From Variovorax sp. Sphag1AA (GTDB lineage Bacteria > Pseudomonadota > Gammaproteobacteria > Burkholderiales > Burkholderiaceae_C), in assembly GCF_014192575.1 (NCBI RefSeq), contig NZ_JACHYC010000001.1:434001-498000 (forward strand): a stretch of 64,000 bases of DNA, given 5' to 3'. The notes under the pieces were generated by a model, which had not been told where the DNA came from, did not search any database, and saw only the letters and a list, made by a program, of their open reading frames with translations. Positions 49,000 to 57,702 of the stretch are shown here, piece after piece (position 1 is the stretch's first letter; each line of letters starts with the position of its first letter). Position numbers and translations under genes: made by a program.

Positions 49000-49920
49000 T
49001 TGGCGTCCGTCGCCGCACTCTGGCTTGCGCTGGCGATCGATCGCTGGCTTGGCGAGCCACCTGCAAGGTGGCATCCGGTGGTGTGGATGGGTGGCTATCT
49101 GGGCTGGATCGGCGATCGCGTTGCGCCGCCTGATCGGGCGCGGCACCCATTCGCGAGCTTCTGTTGGGGCGCAGTGGCATGGTGTGTCGGCGCGTCGCTG
49201 GTGGGAGCCATCGCCGGCGGCTTCGGGCTGATGGCGGAGACGCTGCCTGCATGGGCGGCTGCGTTGTGGATCGGCTTCGCGCTCAAGCCGCTGCTGGCAT
49301 GGCGCATGTTGCGTGATGAAGTTCTGGCGGTCGAAGCGGCGCTCGGCCGTTCGCTCGACGAGGGGCGCACGCAACTCGGACGGCTGGTGAGCCGCGACGT
49401 GAGCGCGCTCAGTGCGGTGGAAGTGCGAGAGAGCGCCATCGAATCGCTGGCCGAGAACCTCAACGATTCGATGGTCGCGCCACTGTTCTGGTTTGCGTTG
49501 CTCGGCCTGCCGGGCGCGGCGATCTATCGTTTTGCAAACACGGCCGATGCGATGTGGGGCTATCGCAATGCCCGTTGGGAATGGGCTGGCAAGTGGGCCG
49601 CACGGGTGGACGACGTGCTCTCGTGGGTTCCGGCGCGGATCACTGCTGCCTTGCTGGCTGCCGGCTCTTCGCTGCAATTTGCATCGTGCAGGCACGAGGC
49701 GCACAGAACGCCGTCGCCCAACGGCGGATGGCCGATGGGCACGATGGCGCTTCTCCTTGGCGTTCGGCTGGCGAAGCCGGGGGTGTATGTGCTCAACGAG
49801 CAAGGACGCGAAGCAGTGGCGTCGGACACTGCGCGTGCGATTGCATGCGCATCCCGCGTGGTCGTGCTGTCCGCGATCGGAGCGACGCTGGTGGTTCTCG
49901 CCCGGGCGGGATGGGCATGA
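49000..49920 (+). CDS. cbiB: Adenosylcobinamide-phosphate synthase CbiB (CobD)
   Basis: A 306-residue integral membrane protein with signature DRWLGEPPARWHPVVWMG at the N-terminus and ESLAENLNDSMVAPLFWF plus NTADAMWGYRN in the middle. Family knowledge: it attaches the aminopropanol-phosphate arm to adenosylcobyric acid. TTG at 49000 is the only start that keeps the signature complete, with AGGAAG upstream. Confidence 0.93.
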   Translation: MASVAALWLALAIDRWLGEPPARWHPVVWMGGYLGWIGDRVAPPDRARHPFASFCWGAVAWCVGASLVGAIAGGFGLMAETLPAWAAALWIGFALKPLLAWRMLRDEVLAVEAALGRSLDEGRTQLGRLVSRDVSALSAVEVRESAIESLAENLNDSMVAPLFWFALLGLPGAAIYRFANTADAMWGYRNARWEWAGKWAARVDDVLSWVPARITAALLAAGSSLQFASCRHEAHRTPSPNGGWPMGTMALLLGVRLAKPGVYVLNEQGREAVASDTARAIACASRVVVLSAIGATLVVLARAGWA

Positions 49921-50879
49921 CGCACGGCGGACCCGACGCGCTGGGTGCGGCGCTGCACGATTTCTCGACGAATGCCAATGCATGCGGGCCGTGTCCTCAT
50001 GCGCTCGCGGCTGTCGAAAGAGCCGATCCTCGCCGCTACCCTGACCCGGCCTACACGGCCTTGTGCGAACAGCTCGCGCAATTCCACCAGGTCGATCCAC
50101 GGCGGATCGTGATCGCATCGAGTGCGAGCGAATTCATCTCGCGCATCACCGCGGCCGTGGCGCAACGTGGCGGCACGCGCATCCAGGTGCCTCCGCATTG
50201 CTATGGCGACTACTTGCGCGCGGCGGCGGCCTGGGGTTTCGAGGTTGTGAGCGACGGCGCCGATCTGGTGTGGTGCTGCGATCCGTCGAGCCCACTCGGC
50301 CAGCCGCAGGAAGGGCTCGCAGCCAGCATCGGCAAGCCGGGTGCGGAGACGACCTGTGTGATCGATCTCGCTTACGAGCCCTTGCGCCTGGACGGGGAGC
50401 TATTGCTGAGCGCACGACACCTCGATCGGGTCTGGCAACTCTGGACCCCCAACAAGGTACTGGGCCTGACAGGTGTGCGCGCCGCGTATGCCATCGCGCC
50501 GCTGGACAGCGCGGAGATGACGGGGCGGCTCACGGCGCTGGCGCCCTCGTGGCCCGTCGGCGCGCATGGCGTCGCGTTGCTCGAATGCTGGACGGGTTTC
50601 GAGACCCAACGGTGGGTGGACGAAAGCCGTGCCACCTTGCGCTCATGGAAGGCGTCGCAACGCGAAATGTGCGAATCGCTCGGCTGGACATGCCTGCCCA
50701 GCGTCGCCAACTACTTCTGCGCGAAGCCGGACGTGGCGTATTCGGGCGAACGCGCCGCCGCGATGCGCGCAAAGGGCATCAAGCTGCGCGACACGGCTTC
50801 CTTCGGTCTGCCGGGGCATGTCCGGCTGGGCGTGCTGCCGACCGCCAGCCAGGAGGCGCTCAGGCAGTCCTGGCGATAG
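49917..50879 (+). CDS. cobC: Threonine-phosphate decarboxylase-like PLP enzyme of B12 synthesis
   Basis: A 320-residue fold-type I aminotransferase-like protein. It opens with DALGAALHDFSTNANACGP, typical of CobD/CobC decarboxylases; the PLP Lys is in WTPNKVLGLTGVRAAY. Family knowledge: it makes aminopropanol phosphate from threonine phosphate for CbiB. The ATG at 49917 overlaps cbiB by 4 nt. Its last 20 nt overlap the 3' end of the convergent LysR gene, marking the edge of the first cobalamin block. Confidence 0.88.
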   Translation: MTHGGPDALGAALHDFSTNANACGPCPHALAAVERADPRRYPDPAYTALCEQLAQFHQVDPRRIVIASSASEFISRITAAVAQRGGTRIQVPPHCYGDYLRAAAAWGFEVVSDGADLVWCCDPSSPLGQPQEGLAASIGKPGAETTCVIDLAYEPLRLDGELLLSARHLDRVWQLWTPNKVLGLTGVRAAYAIAPLDSAEMTGRLTALAPSWPVGAHGVALLECWTGFETQRWVDESRATLRSWKASQREMCESLGWTCLPSVANYFCAKPDVAYSGERAAAMRAKGIKLRDTASFGLPGHVRLGVLPTASQEALRQSWR

Positions 50880-51852
50880 CGGCCGAGGGGGCGGCGACGG
50901 GGGCCGCGACAGCGGCAGGGGCGGCCAGAGGCATCGACGCGGTTCGCTGCAACTGCGGGTGCTTCGCGAACAACTCGGCCGCCCAGTCCACGAACGCCCG
51001 CACCTTGGCGCTCAGGTGCCGGTTCGGCGGATACACCACGTGCACCGGCAGCGGCGGGCGCGTCCAGTCCTTCAGGATCTGCACCAGCTCTCCGCTTGCG
51101 ATGTACGGCTCCGCCATATAGGTGATGACCTGCGACAGCCCGTAGCCGCCGAGCACCGCCGTCATGTGTGCGTTGCTGTCGTTCACCGAGACGCGATAGG
51201 GCCCGGCGATCTCCAGTTGTTCCTCGCCGCGATGGAATTCGTGCGGGTAAACCCGACGTGTGCTGCCCGAGAAGAAGCTCACCACGAGGTGCCGCTTCTC
51301 GATGTCGCTCGGATGCTGCGGAATGCCATAGCGCTTGATGTACGCGGGCGAGGCCACCGTCATCCACGGCAGGTTGCCGATGCGCCGGGCCACCAGCGAC
51401 TGGTCGGTGAGATCGCCGCCGCGGATCACGCAGTCCACGTTGTCGGTGATCAGGTCGACCGTGCGGTCGCTGACGCCGACGTCCACCTGGATGTCGGGGT
51501 ATTGGTCGCAGAAGGTCGACAACGCGGGCAGGATCACCAGCCGCGCCATCGATGAGCCCACGTCGATCCGCAGCCGCCCGGTCGGGTTGGATTGCGCGTT
51601 CGTCATGCTGGCTTCGATATCGTCGAAATCGTTCAGCAGACGGGCGGTGCGCTCGTAATAGGCCGCGCCGTCGGGTGTCACCGTGACCCGGCGGGTGGTG
51701 CGGTTGAGCAACTTGACGCGCAGACGCCCCTCCAGCGCCTGGATCTGCTTGGTGACCGTGCCCTTGGGCAGGCCGAGCGAGTCGGCCGCACGGGTGAAAG
51801 TGCCTGCTTCGACGACGCGAACGAAGATCCGCATGCCTTGGATCTGATCCAT
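50860..51852 (-). CDS. LysR-family regulator, divergent from the pseudo-hydrolase/RND operon
   Basis: A 330-residue regulator. Winged helix-turn-helix at about 1-60 (MDQIQGMRIFVRVVEAGTFT; LGLPKGTVTKQIQALE), effector domain about 90-295, then an Ala/Pro-rich tail of some 30 residues that extends into the 3' end of cobC. It is divergent from the hydrolase-like gene and pump, which is the classic layout for a pump regulator. Confidence 0.92.
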   Translation of the reverse strand: MDQIQGMRIFVRVVEAGTFTRAADSLGLPKGTVTKQIQALEGRLRVKLLNRTTRRVTVTPDGAAYYERTARLLNDFDDIEASMTNAQSNPTGRLRIDVGSSMARLVILPALSTFCDQYPDIQVDVGVSDRTVDLITDNVDCVIRGGDLTDQSLVARRIGNLPWMTVASPAYIKRYGIPQHPSDIEKRHLVVSFFSGSTRRVYPHEFHRGEEQLEIAGPYRVSVNDSNAHMTAVLGGYGLSQVITYMAEPYIASGELVQILKDWTRPPLPVHVVYPPNRHLSAKVRAFVDWAAELFAKHPQLQRTASMPLAAPAAVAAPVAAPSAAIARTA

Positions 51853-51973
51853 CTATGCTGCTCCTGAGAGTGCGCTTTTCGGGTGGCCCTGGGGCCGGGG
51901 GAGCGGGATTCTCACACGGTCATTTGAGCCGATTGTTAGCCGCTTGGAAACAGAGTGGGGGCTCGTATCCTGT

Positions 51974-52001
51974 TTGAAGCCTGTGAACGGCGTCTTATAT
52001 T
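51974..52001 (+). promoter_or_regulatory. Promoter of the pseudo-hydrolase/RND operon
   Basis: TTGAAG (51974-51979), 16 nt, TATATT (51996-52001). The predicted start near 52008 gives a 25-nt leader before the ATG at 52033. Confidence 0.6.
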
Positions 52002-52032
52002 CCATCCATCGTCCATCCACCGAGACCGCCTA

Positions 52033-52893
52033 ATGTCCACCCGACCGTCCCCGCTATCCGCCGACGCCCCCGCGGTCGCTGCGCGGGGTGCCGAACCCGA
52101 CATCAGCATCGACCTTCCCGGGCGCGAGCCGGTCAAGGCCCGCATCTACGGCGAGCGCGCCCGTGGCGCGACCGTGCCGTTGGTGCTGCATTTCCATGGC
52201 GGAACCTTCGTCTGCGGCGGTCTCGACAACGGCCGTAACGTGGCCCGACTCCTGGCTGGCGCGGGTGCAGTGGTCGTATCCCTCGACTACCCGAAGGCGC
52301 CCAAGGCGCCGTTCCCGGAGCCGATCGAAGTGGGCTATGCGGCGCTCGAATGGCTCTACAAGCAGCGCGTGAAGCTCGGTGGCAAGGGCGCCGACCTATT
52401 CCTGGCAGGCGAGGAAGCCGGCGGCAATGTGGCGGCGGCGGTGGCGATGATCGCGCGCGACCGTGGGCATCCGCCGCTGGCAGGTCAGATCCTGTTGTCG
52501 CCCATGCTCGATCCGTGTGCCGGAACCGCGTCGTTGCGGCAGGCCACGGGCGATGCCGTCCAGTGCCGGTGGGCATCGGGCTGGCGCGAATTCCTGAGCC
52601 GGCCGGTCAATGCCACGCACCCCTATGCGGTGCCGGGCGGATCGCTCCGGCTTGCCGAAGTGGCCCGGACGCTGGTGCTGGTCGGCAAGGACGATCCGAT
52701 GCGCGACGAGGGCATCGCCTTCGCGCAGCGGCTCCAGGACGCCGGCATTCCGGTTACCAGCAGTGTGTTGCCCGGAGCCTCGAACTGGCCCGCTGCACTC
52801 TACGAGCCCGAGGGCTCCGGTTGCGCTGAGTGCGAAGCGGCGGTGCAGAAGCACTTCCGCGAATTCTTCAGCGCCGCACCGCCGCCTCACTGA
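52033..52893 (+). CDS. Alpha/beta-hydrolase-fold protein lacking catalytic Ser and His (HSL-like pseudoenzyme)
   Basis: A 286-residue protein of the hormone-sensitive-lipase/acetyl-hydrolase type. The oxyanion HGG is intact (residues 55-57) and an Asp sits in KDDPMRDEG (220-221). The nucleophile elbow reads GEEAGGN (126-132), with Glu128 where GDSAGGN has Ser. The usual HGF near the C-terminus is replaced by PGASNWP (about 247-253). Ser and His are thus both absent, so hydrolysis by the normal mechanism is unlikely. The ATG at 52033 is chosen. It leads the pump genes after a 245-nt gap. A binding or regulatory role is inference. Confidence 0.85.
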   Translation: MSTRPSPLSADAPAVAARGAEPDISIDLPGREPVKARIYGERARGATVPLVLHFHGGTFVCGGLDNGRNVARLLAGAGAVVVSLDYPKAPKAPFPEPIEVGYAALEWLYKQRVKLGGKGADLFLAGEEAGGNVAAAVAMIARDRGHPPLAGQILLSPMLDPCAGTASLRQATGDAVQCRWASGWREFLSRPVNATHPYAVPGGSLRLAEVARTLVLVGKDDPMRDEGIAFAQRLQDAGIPVTSSVLPGASNWPAALYEPEGSGCAECEAAVQKHFREFFSAAPPPH

Positions 52894-52895
52894 GC

Positions 52896-52917
52896 GGCGA
52901 AGCACGGTTCGCCGTGC
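52896..52917 (+). promoter_or_regulatory. Pair of mutually exclusive hairpins at the head of the pump leader
   Basis: GGCGAA/TTCGCC (52896-52901 with 52908-52913) and GCACGG/CCGTGC (52902-52907 with 52912-52917) share bases and cannot form together. They begin a 245-nt non-coding gap before the adaptor gene that also contains GAGGG/CCCTC and other small stems. It could be a leader, an attenuator or incidental GC pairing. Confidence 0.3.
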
Positions 52918-53138
52918 GGCCACACATCCCGTAGCGCGGGATCGATCCGAAGGCTGAGGGCCTGATCCCTCTTTCTCCTGCAACGGCACGACCGTCGCAG
53001 CGGGGGAGCCCTCGTCCGCGCAACGGCTTTGGCCGCCGACCGCCGCGCTCCCATCCGAATCCGATTTCCCGCCGTCCTGCGCTATCCGCGCGGGAGGGTC
53101 CGTTGCATCCCAGAAGTCACCAAAAGGACGTATTCATC

Positions 53139-54395
53139 ATGACGAACAACAAGTCTTCCTCTCCGGCCCGTCGCGGCCTCTGGCCCGCGGTGACCGGCGT
53201 CACGGCCCTGGTTGCCATCGCTTCGGCGGTGCTGCTGGGCTTCCATAGTTTCAATGCTGAGGCGAACAACACGCCATCGGCGGCGGCGCCCCAGGCGGTG
53301 CCTGTTTCGGTGGCCGCGGTCGCTTCGACAGAGGTCAACACCTGGGACGAGTTCTCGGGCCGACTCGAAGCAGTCGAGCGCGTGGATGTCAGGTCGCGCG
53401 TCGCAGGTGCAGTACAGGCGGTGCATTTCCGCGAGGGCGCGTTGGTCAAGCAGGGCGAACTGCTGATCACGATCGACCCGGCTCCGTACGCGGCTGAAGT
53501 GGATCGCGCCGAAGCACAGGTCGTGGCCGCGCAGGCCCGCGTGGCCTTCACCCGCAGCGAGACAGAGCGCGCACGCCGCCTCTGGGCGGAACAGGCGATC
53601 GCCCAGCGCGAACTCGATGAACGGACGAACGCCAGCCGCGAAGCGGAAGCGAGCCTCCGCGCCGCGCAGGCGCAGCTGCAAAGCGCGCGCCTGAACCTCG
53701 GCTACACGCAGGTCCGCGCACCGGTGGCCGGGCGCATCGGCAAGCTCGAAGTCACGGTGGGCAATCTGGTCGCGGCCGGTCCGGGCGCGCCGGTGCTCAC
53801 GACGCTGGTGTCGGTGAGCCCGATCTACGCGAGCTTCGATGCCGACGAACAAATCGTGGTCCGTGCGCTCAAGGATCTGCCCGGTGGTGCCAGCGCCCGT
53901 GCGCGCATCGAAGGCATTCCGGTGCAGATGGGCACCGCCGGAACCGATGGCACGCCGTATGAAGGGCGGCTGCAGCTCATCGACAACCAGGTCGATGCCA
54001 AGAGCGGTACGGTGCGTGTGCGCGCGGCCTTCGACAACAAGGACGGCGCCCTGATCCCCGGACAGTTCGCTCGCATCCGCATGGGCCAGGCTCACAACGA
54101 CTTGGCGCTTCTGGTGAACGAACGCGCCGTCGGCACCGACCAGAACAAGAAATTCGTGATGGTCGTCGGCAGCGACAACAAGGCCGAGTACCGCGAAGTC
54201 GCGCTGGGCGCGCCGTTCAACGGCCTGCGCATCGTGACCAAGGGCCTGCAGCCCGGCGAGCGCGTGATCGTCAATGGCCTGCAGCACATCCGCCCCGGTG
54301 CGGTCGTGGCGCCGCAGACCGTGACGATGGATGCGAAGGCCGAACTCGCACCGCAAACCCAGCGCGTCGCGCAAGCGAAGCCTGAGAAATCCTGA
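53139..54395 (+). CDS. RND efflux periplasmic adaptor (AcrA/MexA family)
   Basis: A 418-residue membrane fusion protein anchored by an N-terminal hydrophobic segment (about 13-35), without a lipobox Cys. Then DVRSRVAGAVQAVHFREGALVKQGELLITID (first lipoyl half, near 85-115), a helical hairpin (about 115-185), YTQVRAPVAGRIGKLEVTVGNLV and a beta-barrel. The ATG at 53139 follows AAAAGGACG. It is followed 24 nt later by its permease; with the outer-membrane factor it forms a full tripartite pump. Confidence 0.93.
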   Translation: MTNNKSSSPARRGLWPAVTGVTALVAIASAVLLGFHSFNAEANNTPSAAAPQAVPVSVAAVASTEVNTWDEFSGRLEAVERVDVRSRVAGAVQAVHFREGALVKQGELLITIDPAPYAAEVDRAEAQVVAAQARVAFTRSETERARRLWAEQAIAQRELDERTNASREAEASLRAAQAQLQSARLNLGYTQVRAPVAGRIGKLEVTVGNLVAAGPGAPVLTTLVSVSPIYASFDADEQIVVRALKDLPGGASARARIEGIPVQMGTAGTDGTPYEGRLQLIDNQVDAKSGTVRVRAAFDNKDGALIPGQFARIRMGQAHNDLALLVNERAVGTDQNKKFVMVVGSDNKAEYREVALGAPFNGLRIVTKGLQPGERVIVNGLQHIRPGAVVAPQTVTMDAKAELAPQTQRVAQAKPEKS

Positions 54396-54419
54396 TCCCG
54401 TTCGAGGAGGGGAATCATC

Positions 54420-57400
54420 ATGAATCTTTCGAAATTCTTCATCGACCGGCCGATCTTTGCCGGCGTGCTGTCGCTGCTGATACTGATCGGCGGGCTGATC
54501 GCATTGCGTGGCCTGCCGATTTCCGAGTACCCGGAAGTGGTTCCACCATCCGTGGTGGTGCGGGCCAACTATCCCGGCGCGAACCCGAAGGTCATCGCTG
54601 AAACAGTGGCGACGCCACTGGAGGAGCAGATCAACGGTGTCGAAGGCATGCTCTACATGGGCAGCCAGGCGACCACCGATGGCCTGATGACGCTGACCGT
54701 CACCTTCAAGCTCGGCACCGATCCGGACAAGGCCCAGCAGCTCGTGCAGAACCGTGTGGCGCAAGCCGAACCGCGCCTGCCGGAAGAGGTTCGTCGCCTC
54801 GGCATCACGACGGTCAAGAGCTCGCCTGACCTCACGATGGTGGTGCACTTGCTGTCACCCAATGGCCGCTACGACATGACCTACCTGCGCAACTACGCGG
54901 TGCTCAATGTCAAGGACCGGCTTGCACGCGTGCAGGGCGTGGGCGATGTGCAGCTCTTCGGCTCGGGTGACTACTCGATGCGTGTTTGGCTCGACCCGCA
55001 GAAGGTCGCGCAGCGCGGCCTCTCCGCGGGCGATGTGGTGCGCGCGATCCGCGAGCAGAACGTACAGGCCGCGGCCGGTGTGGTCGGCGCTTCGCCGGGG
55101 CTGCCGGGCGTGGACATGCAGATCTCGATCAACGCGCAAGGCCGTCTGCAGACTGAAGAAGAGTTCGGCGACATCATCGTCAAGACCAGTTCCGACGGCG
55201 CCGTGACGCGCCTGCGCGACGTGGCGCGCCTCGAACTCGGTGCGTCCAGCTATGCGCTGCGTTCGCTGCTCGACAACAAGGACGCGGTCGCGGTGCCGAT
55301 CTTCGCGGCGCCGGGATCGAATGCGATCCAGATCTCGAACGACGTGCGCGCCACCATGGCCGAGCTCAAGAAGAACATGCCCGACGGCGTGGACTACGAC
55401 ATCGTCTACGACCCGACGCAGTTCGTGCGCGCCTCGATCGAATCGGTGGTGCACACGCTGTTGGAGGCCATCGCGCTGGTCGTGCTGGTCGTGATCCTGT
55501 TCCTGCAGACCTGGCGTGCATCGATCATCCCGCTGCTCGCCGTGCCGGTGTCGGTCATCGGCACGTTTGCGGTGATGCATCTCTTCGGCTTCTCGATCAA
55601 CGCGCTGAGTCTCTTCGGGTTGGTGCTCGCGATTGGGATCGTGGTCGACGACGCGATCGTGGTGGTCGAGAACGTGGAGCGCAACATCGAGGCAGGACTG
55701 AGTCCACGCGAGGCCACCTACCGTGCGATGCGCGAGGTGTCGGGGCCGATCATCGCGATCGCGCTGGTGCTGGTGGCGGTGTTCGTGCCGCTGGCCTTCA
55801 TCAGCGGGCTGACGGGGCAGTTCTATCGCCAGTTCGCGCTGACGATCGCGATCTCGACCGTGATCTCTGCGGTCAACTCGCTCACGCTGTCGCCTGCACT
55901 CGCCGCCTTGCTGCTGCGCGACCACAACGCGCCCAAGGATGCGTTGACCCGCGGCATGGACCGCGTGTTCGGCCGCTTCTTCCGCGCCTTCAACCGCGTG
56001 TTCCATCGCGGCGCCGAGGGCTACAGCAGCGGCGTGAAGGGCGCGATCTCGCGCAAGGCGCTGATGATGGTGATCTACCTCGCGCTCGTCGGCGTGACCT
56101 TCGGCCTTTTCAAGGCGGTGCCAGGCGGCTTCGTGCCGGCGCAGGACAAGCAGTACCTGATCGGCTTCGCGCAGTTGCCCGACGGTGCGACGCTCGACCG
56201 CACGGAAGAAGTCACGCGCCGCATGAACGAGATCGTGATGAAGCAGCCTGGCGTGCAGCATGCGATCACGTTCCCGGGCCTGTCGATCAACGGTTTTACC
56301 AACAGCTCGAACTCGGGGATCGTGTTCGTGGGCCTCGATGATTTCGACAAGCGCAAGTCCAAGGACCTCAGTGCCGGTGCGATCGCGGGCCAGTTGAACG
56401 CGCAGTTCAGCCAGATCCAGGACGCGTACATCGCGATCTTCCCGCCGCCGCCGGTGCAGGGCCTCGGCACGACGGGTGGCTTCAAGCTGCAGCTCGAAGA
56501 CCGTGGATCGGTCGGCTACGCGGGCATGGACAAGGCGGTGAAGGCGTTCATGGCGAAGGCTTACCAGACGCCGGAGCTCGCGGGCATGTTCACGAGCTGG
56601 CAGGTCAACGTGCCACAGCTCTATGCCGACATCGACCGCACCAAGGCGCGCCAGCTCGGTGTGCCGGTGACGGAAGTGTTCGACACCATGCAGATCTACC
56701 TCGGCAGCCTGTATGCGAACGACTTCAACCGTTTCGGCCGCACTTACAGCGTGCGGGTGCAGGCGGATGCGCCGTACCGCGCGCGTGCGGAGGACGTGGG
56801 CCTGCTCAAGGTACGTTCGACCAGCGGCGAGATGGTGCCTTTGTCGGCGTTGATGAACATCCAGCCCAGCTACGGGCCGGAACGTGCGATGCGCTACAAC
56901 GGCTTCCTCTCGGCCGACATCAACGGCGGACCGGCTCCGGGCTTCTCGTCCGGACAGGCCCGCGCGGCGATCGAGCGCATCGCGGCGGAGACGCTGCCGC
57001 AGGGCGTGAGCTATGAATGGACCGAGCTGACGTACCAGGAAATCCTCGCCGGCAACTCGGCGGTGTGGGTCTTCCCGCTTGCGCTCCTGCTGGTGTTCCT
57101 GGTGCTCGCGGCGCAATACGAGAGCCTGACCCTGCCGGTGGCGATCATCCTGATCGTGCCGATGGGCCTGCTGGCTGCGATGACGGGCGTGTGGCTCTCC
57201 GGCAGCGACAACAACATCTTCACGCAGATCGGGTTGATGGTGCTTGTCGGGCTATCGGCGAAGAACGCCATCCTGATCGTCGAGTTCGCGCGCGAGCTGG
57301 AGTTCGCCGGGCGAACGCCGATACAGGCGGCGATCGAAGCGAGCCGGCTGCGGCTGCGCCCGATCCTGATGACCTCGATGGCTTTCATCATGGGTGTGCT

Positions 57401-57677
57401 GCCGCTGGTGCTTTCGACAGGCGCGGGCGCGGAGATGCGCCATGCGATGGGCATTGCGGTGTTCTCCGGAATGATCGGCGTGACTGCGTTCGGTCTGTTC
57501 CTGACGCCGGTGTTCTACGTACTGCTGCGTCGCATGACGGGCAACCGTCCGCTGAAGCTGCATGGCGAAGTGCCGCATGGCGATGCGTTCGTGTCGGGTG
57601 ACCACCCGGTCGAGCCTTCGCATGGTGGCGGGCCGCTGCGGCCTTCACCCGCCGCGCCGCTCAAGGCGATCGAGTGA
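54420..57677 (+). CDS. RND efflux permease (AcrB/HAE-1 family)
   Basis: A 1085-residue RND transporter. N-terminal SKFFIDRPIFAGVLSLLI, proton-relay GIVVDDAIVVVENVERN (Asp near 413-414) and the relay Lys in GLSAKNAILIVEFA are all conserved, as is the aromatic binding-pocket layout. A Pro-rich tail closes the protein. Family knowledge: multidrug or solvent efflux by proton antiport. Central gene of the tripartite pump. Confidence 0.95.
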   Translation: MNLSKFFIDRPIFAGVLSLLILIGGLIALRGLPISEYPEVVPPSVVVRANYPGANPKVIAETVATPLEEQINGVEGMLYMGSQATTDGLMTLTVTFKLGTDPDKAQQLVQNRVAQAEPRLPEEVRRLGITTVKSSPDLTMVVHLLSPNGRYDMTYLRNYAVLNVKDRLARVQGVGDVQLFGSGDYSMRVWLDPQKVAQRGLSAGDVVRAIREQNVQAAAGVVGASPGLPGVDMQISINAQGRLQTEEEFGDIIVKTSSDGAVTRLRDVARLELGASSYALRSLLDNKDAVAVPIFAAPGSNAIQISNDVRATMAELKKNMPDGVDYDIVYDPTQFVRASIESVVHTLLEAIALVVLVVILFLQTWRASIIPLLAVPVSVIGTFAVMHLFGFSINALSLFGLVLAIGIVVDDAIVVVENVERNIEAGLSPREATYRAMREVSGPIIAIALVLVAVFVPLAFISGLTGQFYRQFALTIAISTVISAVNSLTLSPALAALLLRDHNAPKDALTRGMDRVFGRFFRAFNRVFHRGAEGYSSGVKGAISRKALMMVIYLALVGVTFGLFKAVPGGFVPAQDKQYLIGFAQLPDGATLDRTEEVTRRMNEIVMKQPGVQHAITFPGLSINGFTNSSNSGIVFVGLDDFDKRKSKDLSAGAIAGQLNAQFSQIQDAYIAIFPPPPVQGLGTTGGFKLQLEDRGSVGYAGMDKAVKAFMAKAYQTPELAGMFTSWQVNVPQLYADIDRTKARQLGVPVTEVFDTMQIYLGSLYANDFNRFGRTYSVRVQADAPYRARAEDVGLLKVRSTSGEMVPLSALMNIQPSYGPERAMRYNGFLSADINGGPAPGFSSGQARAAIERIAAETLPQGVSYEWTELTYQEILAGNSAVWVFPLALLLVFLVLAAQYESLTLPVAIILIVPMGLLAAMTGVWLSGSDNNIFTQIGLMVLVGLSAKNAILIVEFARELEFAGRTPIQAAIEASRLRLRPILMTSMAFIMGVLPLVLSTGAGAEMRHAMGIAVFSGMIGVTAFGLFLTPVFYVLLRRMTGNRPLKLHGEVPHGDAFVSGDHPVEPSHGGGPLRPSPAAPLKAIE

Positions 57678-57702
57678 CCTTTGTGAATCGAGAAAGCTGA
57701 TC

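Noticed and set aside
51999..52022. ATCC-containing short tandem motifs before the pseudo-hydrolase
   Set aside because: Only a few imperfect copies of four to five bases, too little to call a repeat or binding site.
54855..57116. A 753-codon minus-strand frame opposite the second RND permease
   Set aside because: Composition (runs of Arg, His and Gln) is that of an antisense shadow of an RND gene; similar shadows lie opposite the first permease at 8406-10061.
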